Under the pieces are notes generated by a model that had not been told where the DNA came from, ran no database searches, and was given only the letters and a program-made list of their open reading frames with translations. From a bacterium (GTDB lineage: Bacteria > SZUA-79 > Acidulodesulfobacterales > Acidulodesulfobacteraceae): 11,278 nucleotides of DNA. The position numbers and the translations under genes are program-made. The DNA lies in assembly GCA_021806125.1 (NCBI GenBank), contig JAJZYC010000035.1, forward strand, positions 1-11,278, in the 5' to 3' direction. Shown one piece after another: positions 6,004-11,278 of this stretch. How positions within the stretch are numbered: position 1 is the first letter of the stretch; each line of letters opens with the position of its first letter.

Positions 6004-7812
6004 CTAATTGCGGCATCTCATTAATAAAATTGCAACGGCGGCGGGAGTAACGCCCGAAATTCGTCCCGCTTCCGCAATAGTCCGCGGCCTGATTTTATTG
6101 AGTTTTTCGACTACTTCGAGCGATAAGCCGGGGATTACGTCAAAATCGATATCGTCTTTTAATTTAACGTCCTCGTATTTTTTTAACCTGTCTATCTCGT
6201 CTTTCTGCCTGCAGATATAACCTTCATATTTAATAAAAAGCTGGACCCTGTTAACAATATCCTTATCGAATTTGTCAATTTCTTTTTTAAATTCCGGAAT
6301 AACATTATCATCTAAAGAAAAATCCGGACGCTTTAACAGGCCGTAATATTTTCCGTTTTCATAAGTTTTTAAAAAAGCCGTTAATTCGTTAAATTGCGCC
6401 AGCCTGGATTTGTATATAGAATATCTTTCTTCATCGAGAAGTTCTATTCTTTTTCCGTATTCGCAAAGCCTGAAATCGGCGTTGTCTTCCCGCAATAAAA
6501 GCCTGTATTCGGCGCGGGAAGTAAACATTCTGTAAGGTTCGCTTGTTCCAAGCGTAATCAAATCGTCGATTAAAACCCCTATATACGCTTCGTCTCTTCT
6601 AAGCATTAAAGGGTTTTCGCCTTTAATCTTTAAGGAGGCGTTAATTCCTGCAATAATGCCCTGAGCCGCGGCTTCTTCATAACCCGAAGTGCCGTTAATC
6701 TGACCCGCTAAAAAAAGCCCGCTTATCTTTTTAGTTTCTAAGGAATATTTAAGCTGTGTAGGCAGAACGTAATCGTATTCTATAGCATACCCCGGCCTCA
6801 TTATTTTTACGTTTTCAAGCCCCTTTATCGTCCTTAAGAATTTAAGCTGGGTCTCAAAAGGCAGGCTCGTCGAAAGTCCGTTGGGGTAATATTCAACGGA
6901 ATCAAGGCTTTCCCTTTCTAAAAATATCTGGTGCCTTTCTTTTTCTTTAAACCTGACGACTTTATCTTCTATTGAAGGGCAGTATCTGGGGCCGACCCCT
7001 TTAATAACTCCGCAGTATAACGGAGACTTGTCAAGATCGTTTAAAATTATATTATGCGTATTTTTATTTGTATATGTTATATAACAGCTGATTTCATTGG
7101 TTATATTTTTATCTGCTATAGAAAAAGGAATAAAATCGTCTTCCCCTTTTTGTTCTTCAAGCTCGGAAAAATCGACGGTCCTTCCGTCTAATCTCGGAGT
7201 CGTTCCCGTTTTGAGCCTTCCAAGCTCAAGACCGTTTTCAAGCAGGCTTAACGAAAGGTTATTAGAAGCAAAATCCCCCGCTCTTCCCGCATTATAATTA
7301 AAAAGGCCGATATGCACAAGGCCCCTTAAAAAAGTTCCCGTGGTTAAAATAACCGCGTCGGAATAAAGCTCTTCGCCCGTCCACAAAACTACTCCCGCAG
7401 CTTTTTCGCTATCTACGATCAGCGAATCTGCCATAGACTGAATTATAGTCAAATTTTCGGCAGATTCTAAAGCTTTTTTCATATAAGTCTTATAGCGGAA
7501 CATATCGGCTTGGGCGCGGGACGACCTTACCGCTGGGCCTTTTTTCGTATTAAGGGTTCTGAACTGAATTCCGGTTTTGTCTATGGCCTTCCCCATCTCG
7601 CCGCCGAGAGCGTCGATTTCGCGCACGAGATGCCCCTTGGCAAGCCCTCCTATCGCGGGGTTGCAGGACATCTGCCCGATATTGTCTATGTTAATAGTTA
7701 TTACGGCGGTTTTTAAACCCATGCGGGAAGATGCAAGGCATGCCTCGATTCCCGAATGGCCGCTGCCGACTACTATAACGTCAAAAAAATTATCGCCGTA
7801 TTTTTTAATCAT
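6004..7812 (-). CDS. mnmG: tRNA uridine-5-carboxymethylaminomethyl modification enzyme MnmG (GidA)
   Basis: This FAD protein works with MnmE to add the carboxymethylaminomethyl group to C5 of wobble U34 in certain tRNAs, in the cytoplasm. The N-terminal dinucleotide site GSGHSG (16-21) follows FFDVIVV. The family signature GGLAKGHLVREIDALGGEMG and the following KKGPAVRSSRAQAD segment are intact. The second signature, GQINGTSGYEEAAAQG, lies at about 370, and the C-terminus has the typical ISGVTPAAVAILL. With the ATG at 7812 the protein has 602 residues, slightly shorter than E. coli (629). A TTG at 7830 would add six residues and overlap mnmE, but the ATG gives the usual short leader before the FAD site and lies 2 nt after the mnmE stop, fitting translational coupling. 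No defect is seen. It is the last gene of the housekeeping block, with the parS-like site just beyond it. Confidence 0.96.
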   Translation of the reverse strand: MIKKYGDNFFDVIVVGSGHSGIEACLASSRMGLKTAVITINIDNIGQMSCNPAIGGLAKGHLVREIDALGGEMGKAIDKTGIQFRTLNTKKGPAVRSSRAQADMFRYKTYMKKALESAENLTIIQSMADSLIVDSEKAAGVVLWTGEELYSDAVILTTGTFLRGLVHIGLFNYNAGRAGDFASNNLSLSLLENGLELGRLKTGTTPRLDGRTVDFSELEEQKGEDDFIPFSIADKNITNEISCYITYTNKNTHNIILNDLDKSPLYCGVIKGVGPRYCPSIEDKVVRFKEKERHQIFLERESLDSVEYYPNGLSTSLPFETQLKFLRTIKGLENVKIMRPGYAIEYDYVLPTQLKYSLETKKISGLFLAGQINGTSGYEEAAAQGIIAGINASLKIKGENPLMLRRDEAYIGVLIDDLITLGTSEPYRMFTSRAEYRLLLREDNADFRLCEYGKRIELLDEERYSIYKSRLAQFNELTAFLKTYENGKYYGLLKRPDFSLDDNVIPEFKKEIDKFDKDIVNRVQLFIKYEGYICRQKDEIDRLKKYEDVKLKDDIDFDVIPGLSLEVVEKLNKIRPRTIAEAGRISGVTPAAVAILLMRCRN

Positions 7813-7814
7813 AT

Positions 7815-9221
7815 CTACTTGCCTATGCAAAATTCTTTGAAAAGCATATCCAGAACGTCTTCGCCGGTTACCCCGCCGACAATTTCGTCAAGAGCGTTAA
7901 TGCCGTCTCTCATGTCTATCGATATTAATTCGAGCGGACGGCCTTCTATGAACTTTTCTTTTGCGTTTTCCAATAAATTTAAAGATTTTACTAATAAATT
8001 TTTCTGTCTTAAGGTCGTAATGCCGACGTCGTCTTTAACCCCGCTCTCGATTTTTAAAATGATATCGTGCACCGCCTTTTTCATCGCTTCAAAACCGTCG
8101 CCCGTCTTGGCGCTTATAAAAACCGGATTGTTAGTAAATCCGAAAGTCCGCATCACGTTTTTTTCAATTATGCTTAAGTCTTTTCCGTTAAAAGTATCTA
8201 ATTTATTTATGACCGGAATTAAATTATCCTTTTTTTCTTCCGATATATCTTTTAAAATTTCGTTTCCCGCTAAATCGTTAACGTCGAAAACGTATAAAAC
8301 GGCATCGGCATTTTTAATCTGATTATAGCTCCCTTTTATGCCCTCATATTCTATCGCATTCTCCGTTTCCCTCAAACCGGCCGTATCTATAATTTTAACG
8401 GGTTTATTTGATAAAAACAGGTTTTCTTCGATATAATCCCTGGTAGTGCCGGGCGTATCCGAAACTATTGCTCTTTTTTTATCGACGAGCCTGTTTAATA
8501 TGCTCGACTTTCCAACGTTAGGCGCTCCGGCTATTACTACGCTGAAGCCGCGCTTGTTCAGCTCATAATTCTCGTAAGATTCTATAAGCCCTCCGATTAA
8601 CCCGGCCGCTTCTTCGGACTTTTTTATAAAATCGGCATTAATATTTTCGAATTCTTCCTCGGGAAAATCGATTAAAGCTTCTAAAGAGGCAAGCAGATAA
8701 ATATAATCTTCTTTTATTTTATTTATTTTTTTCTCTAAGAGCCCGCTCAGTTCGTTATTTGCAATAACCAGCGTTTTTAAAGAATTTGCCTTTATTATTT
8801 CCAGGACGGCTTCGGCTTTTATAAGGTTTATTTTATTGTTTAAATAAGCTCTTTTTGTAAATTCTCCGTTGTATGCAAGCCTTGCTCCCGATTTTAAAAT
8901 AATTTCAAGAATATATTTGGTATTAAACACGCCTCCGTGGGGATATATTTCAAACATATCTTCACCTGTATAGGAATCCGGACCTTTTATGAAAACGCAT
9001 ACCGCTTCGTCGACGAACGATTCGGTTTGGAAATCGAAAATGCGGCCCGTATATAAAAAACGGGGTTTTATATTGGAAAAATCTTTGCGGTAAGGCTTAA
9101 AAATTTTTTGCAGTATATGCAGGCAGTCTGTGCCGGATGCCCTGATAATGCTAATCGCTCCCTCCCCCGCAGGGGAGGAAATAGCGCAAATCGTATCTAT
9201 TTCATATGTTAAAGAAGACAT
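7815..9221 (-). CDS. mnmE: tRNA modification GTPase MnmE (TrmE)
   Basis: This is the potassium-stimulated GTPase partner of MnmG in wobble-uridine modification; its N-terminal domain binds the folate one-carbon donor. At 468 residues it has the normal length. The N-terminus DTICAISSPAGEGAISIIRASG (9-30) matches the family. The GTPase domain is inserted in the helical domain: G1 GAPNVGKS (232-239), the switch segment TPGTTRD (256-262), G3 DTAG (279-282), G4 NKLD (339-342) and a later SAKTG. It ends in FCIGK, so the essential C-terminal C-x-G-K motif (Cys465) is complete. The ATG has no obvious Shine-Dalgarno and lies 17 nt after the yidC stop, so coupling to yidC translation is likely. The jag/khpB gene found before mnmE in many bacteria is absent. 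Confidence 0.97.
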   Translation of the reverse strand: MSSLTYEIDTICAISSPAGEGAISIIRASGTDCLHILQKIFKPYRKDFSNIKPRFLYTGRIFDFQTESFVDEAVCVFIKGPDSYTGEDMFEIYPHGGVFNTKYILEIILKSGARLAYNGEFTKRAYLNNKINLIKAEAVLEIIKANSLKTLVIANNELSGLLEKKINKIKEDYIYLLASLEALIDFPEEEFENINADFIKKSEEAAGLIGGLIESYENYELNKRGFSVVIAGAPNVGKSSILNRLVDKKRAIVSDTPGTTRDYIEENLFLSNKPVKIIDTAGLRETENAIEYEGIKGSYNQIKNADAVLYVFDVNDLAGNEILKDISEEKKDNLIPVINKLDTFNGKDLSIIEKNVMRTFGFTNNPVFISAKTGDGFEAMKKAVHDIILKIESGVKDDVGITTLRQKNLLVKSLNLLENAKEKFIEGRPLELISIDMRDGINALDEIVGGVTGEDVLDMLFKEFCIGK

Positions 9222-9238
9222 AGCGGCATAAAGCTGAA

Positions 9239-10795
9239 TTATGCAAATTTTCTATTAATAATATACTGCTGGGCAATGGTTAAAATATTGTTGACCGTCC
9301 AGTATAAAAGAAGCCCGGCGGGAAAATGAATAAAAATAAAAGTAAAAACTATAGGAAGAATAAGCATAATTTTAGCCTGCGTAGGGTCTCCTACCATAGG
9401 ATTCATTTTTTGTGAAATCAGCATGGATATGCCCATTAAAATAGGCAGAATATAATACGGGTCCTGAACCGAAAGATTATGTATCCAGAATATAAACGGT
9501 GCGTTTCTGAGCTGTATGGACATTAACAGCGTCTGATATAATCCGTAAAAGACGGGGATTTGGAGCAGCATAGGAAGACAGCCGCCGAACGGATTTACTT
9601 TGCTTTCTTTATAAAGCTCCATAATTTTTTTATTCAGTTCGGCTTTATTGTCTTTATATTTTTCCCGCATTTCGTTAATTTTAGGGGTTAATTTCTGCAT
9701 CTGCTTCATCGATTTAAATCCCGTATAAGTAAGAGGATAAAATACTATCCTTATGCCTAAAACGAGAAGTATTATGGCAAGGCCGTAATTATGGACAAAG
9801 CCGTAAAAAAACTCCAGTATATGAAGTAATATTATAGAAAAAAATCCGAAAAATCCGAAACTTAAAGTAGAATTAAGGTTGTGGTTTAATGGCGTAAGCA
9901 GGGACAGCTTTTTCGGTCCTCCGTATATTTTCAAAGAGCTTACGGCGGTTTTTCCGGGAGGAACCGATATTGTTTTAGGAATTACAAAAGATACAATATC
10001 GCCGTTTTTTTTGACCGATATATCGGTCCCGGGAGATACGGCGGAAAACAAAAAATATTTAGAGTTAAAGCCCGCAAATGAAATGTTTCCGCTGTAATTT
10101 GCCTTATTGTTAACGGCAGGCGCAATCAAACTTTTGTTAAGGTAAACTGCGGGGGCAAAATCGACGTAATCCGAACTTTTTCCTGAAGCCGGTTTTAAAC
10201 CGGCCGAGATAATAAAATAACCTTTAAAATTAAAACTTCTATTCGTAAGATTTTTAATATAAACCGCATCAGTAAAAAGATATTTTCCGTCGGAAAATTT
10301 ATATTCTTTCGTTAATATTGCCTTGTTTCCTATGTCGTAAATAAATTTTATCGTACCGTTTTCTTTAGTTATCTTTGTAAGTTTTATGGAGGCTTCGGCG
10401 TTTTCTGGAATAAAGTTAACCATTTCGGAAATATTTTTGGAATTGCCGAGGTTGACTTTATTTTTTAAATCTTTTTCGGTATAAGAATAATTTAAAAGAT
10501 TTAAACTTGAAATTGCTCCCGCGGACTTATCGAATGCCGCGTAAAATTTTTTTCCTTCATACGATACGTTTTTAATATTTTGAACTGATTTCGATATCTC
10601 TATAGAACTTCCCTGTTTTTTAGAAATAATTTTTTTTGTTTTTACTTTCTGCTCCGAGGTTATTGGAACGGCATTCTGGACTTTGGCCGGCACTTTTTTA
10701 ACGGCGGTCTGCCGAGCGGGATGAGGCATAAAATAACCCCATGCTAAAATTAATACTACTGATATGATAGAAGCGACTATAATTCTTTTTTCCAA
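9239..10795 (-). CDS. yidC: Membrane protein insertase YidC
   Basis: YidC inserts and folds inner-membrane proteins, alone or with SecYEG. I place the start at the TTG at 10795 (518 residues). GGAGA (10805-10801) lies 5 nt upstream, and the product then begins MEKRIIVASIISVV, as YidC proteins usually do. A TTG at 10843 would add 16 non-conserved residues. Visible parts are an N-terminal membrane helix (about 5-23), a Lys-rich linker, a large beta-rich periplasmic domain (about 65-290), then the conserved five-helix C-terminal core from about 325. The core has Arg349 (GIRIVFYPLT), the groove arginine equivalent, and the motifs SMKQMQKLTPKI, KVNPFGGCLPMLLQ (about 400-413), PFIFWIHNLSVQDPYYILPILMG and FPAGLLLYW. 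The periplasmic domain indicates a Gram-negative host. The gene lies between yidD and mnmE as expected. Confidence 0.96.
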   Translation of the reverse strand: MEKRIIVASIISVVLILAWGYFMPHPARQTAVKKVPAKVQNAVPITSEQKVKTKKIISKKQGSSIEISKSVQNIKNVSYEGKKFYAAFDKSAGAISSLNLLNYSYTEKDLKNKVNLGNSKNISEMVNFIPENAEASIKLTKITKENGTIKFIYDIGNKAILTKEYKFSDGKYLFTDAVYIKNLTNRSFNFKGYFIISAGLKPASGKSSDYVDFAPAVYLNKSLIAPAVNNKANYSGNISFAGFNSKYFLFSAVSPGTDISVKKNGDIVSFVIPKTISVPPGKTAVSSLKIYGGPKKLSLLTPLNHNLNSTLSFGFFGFFSIILLHILEFFYGFVHNYGLAIILLVLGIRIVFYPLTYTGFKSMKQMQKLTPKINEMREKYKDNKAELNKKIMELYKESKVNPFGGCLPMLLQIPVFYGLYQTLLMSIQLRNAPFIFWIHNLSVQDPYYILPILMGISMLISQKMNPMVGDPTQAKIMLILPIVFTFIFIHFPAGLLLYWTVNNILTIAQQYIINRKFA

Positions 10796-10840
10796 AAATA
10801 TCTCCTTTTTTTGCGGGAACGAACTTAAGTGCGCTCCTCC
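10796..10840 (-). promoter_or_regulatory. RBS deciding the YidC TTG start, with a second unused SD upstream
   Basis: AAAAAAAGGAGA ending at 10801 is ideally spaced for the TTG at 10795. A second strong purine run, GGGAGGAG (about 10840-10833), lies about 40 nt upstream with no ATG, GTG or TTG at a suitable distance after it. It may be a decoy, or mark an unusual start codon. Confidence 0.5.
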
Positions 10841-10861
10841 CAATAATTATAAATATTTGGA

Positions 10862-11092
10862 TTAATGCAGATGCCTGCGGACGGGATCGAATCCGCCCTT
10901 AGACAGCGGATTGCATCTAATAATCCTGTAAATAGACATGGATAAAGCCTTAACAAAACCGAACGACTCGAAACATTCGACGGCATATTCGGAACAAGTA
11001 GGATAAAACCTGCAACTTTGGGGCATTAACGGAGATAAAAACTTTTTATAAGAAATTATCAGCAGTATAAAAAATTTATTTAAAATCTTCAT
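10862..11092 (-). CDS. yidD: Membrane protein insertion efficiency factor YidD
   Basis: This 76-residue member of the YidD (DUF37) family is a small inner-membrane-associated protein that helps YidC-dependent insertion. Family features are all present: an N-terminal amphipathic/hydrophobic stretch (KFFILLIISYKKFLSPL), then the Cys-containing core QSCRFYPTCSEYA (25-37), and the C-terminal RIIRCNPLSKGGFDPV segment, ending RRHLH. Its ATG overlaps the rnpA stop codon as ATGA, and no Shine-Dalgarno is visible, so it is probably translated by coupling to rnpA. It has normal length and no defect. The order rnpA-yidD-yidC is the conserved one. Confidence 0.95.
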   Translation of the reverse strand: MKILNKFFILLIISYKKFLSPLMPQSCRFYPTCSEYAVECFESFGFVKALSMSIYRIIRCNPLSKGGFDPVRRHLH

Positions 11093-11278
11093 AACGTTAA
11101 TAGAAATTCAAGTTCTTTTAATAACTGAATTCTGGAAGCGGGAAATTTTACGATTAATATTGCGCAATCTATCTTTTTAAGATTATACTGATTAAGTCTT
11201 ATAAATTCTTTAATCTGCCTTTTTAATTTATTACGTTTTACCGAATTTAAAAGCTTTTTTTTAAAAGTAATTAAAAAT
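11089..11278 (-). CDS. rnpA: Ribonuclease P protein component RnpA (3' part only)
   Basis: Translating the minus strand from the right edge gives 62 residues in an open frame ending in TGA (11091-11089). They contain SVKRNKLKRQIKEFIR, which matches the RnpA signature (V-x-R-N-x-x-K-R-x-x-R/K-E) that contacts the RNase P RNA. The start and N-terminal half lie beyond the window. RnpA assists the catalytic RNA in trimming tRNA 5' leaders. The tail after the signature (about 45 residues) is of usual size. rpmH, normally upstream, is not visible. The identification rests on one motif plus the perfect gene order with yidD and yidC. Confidence 0.85.
   Translation of the reverse strand, partial: FLITFKKKLLNSVKRNKLKRQIKEFIRLNQYNLKKIDCAILIVKFPASRIQLLKELEFLLTL

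Noticed and set aside
7756..8322. 188-codon open frame on the plus strand
   Set aside because: It lies entirely opposite mnmG and mnmE, which have full family signatures. It is a Ser/Phe/Lys-rich shadow frame with no recognisable domain.
1..11278. CRISPR arrays, insertion sequences, tRNA or rRNA genes
   Set aside because: No regularly spaced direct repeats, transposase frames, terminal inverted repeats, or tRNA/rRNA signatures were found on either strand.

Overview
The window reads as chromosomal DNA from a Gram-negative (diderm) bacterium of fairly low GC. The YidC has the large periplasmic domain typical of diderms. The gene set (cytoplasmic molybdopterin oxidoreductase, HyfB-type ion-pumping subunit of a group 4 hydrogenase-like complex, Nramp-family metal transporter) suggests an anaerobe or facultative anaerobe. 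A deltaproteobacteria-grade lineage is my best guess, with low confidence, because no taxonomic marker here is decisive. Every gene I can support lies on the minus strand, so transcription runs from high to low coordinates.

Right half (about 11278 down to 6004): the conserved chromosomal housekeeping block rnpA (3' part only) - yidD - yidC - mnmE - mnmG. It covers tRNA 5' maturation (RnpA), inner-membrane protein insertion (YidC, with YidD as helper) and wobble-uridine modification of tRNA (MnmE plus MnmG). Spacing is tight: rnpA and yidD overlap as ATGA, yidC and mnmE are 17 nt apart, and mnmE and mnmG are 2 nt apart with the preferred ATG start. The jag/khpB gene often found between yidC and mnmE is absent, and the rsmG and parAB genes that often follow mnmG are not there either.

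Junction (5707-6003, about 300 nt): immediately after mnmG lies a 16-bp element matching the parS centromere consensus at 15 of 16 positions. It is followed by a T-run, so it could also serve as a terminator hairpin. Next come a TTGACA-type promoter, an undescribed 42-codon ORF with a good Shine-Dalgarno, overlapping hairpins, and a strong ribosome binding site for the next gene.

Left half (5706 down to 1): an accessory-looking redox and transport block. In transcription order it holds an Nramp-superfamily transporter whose metal-site residues look like the Nramp-related magnesium transporter (NRMT) type, a 69-residue single-helix membrane protein of unknown function, a 680-residue molybdopterin oxidoreductase with one [4Fe-4S] site and no export signal, then a 110-nt gap with a promoter candidate, then a HyfB-like proton-channel subunit. 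A few codons of a possible next gene run off the left edge. The first three genes are 15-30 nt apart and look like one operon. HyfB is probably the first gene of a hydrogenase-4-like operon that continues outside the window. Whether the molybdoenzyme feeds electrons to that complex is an inference from position only.
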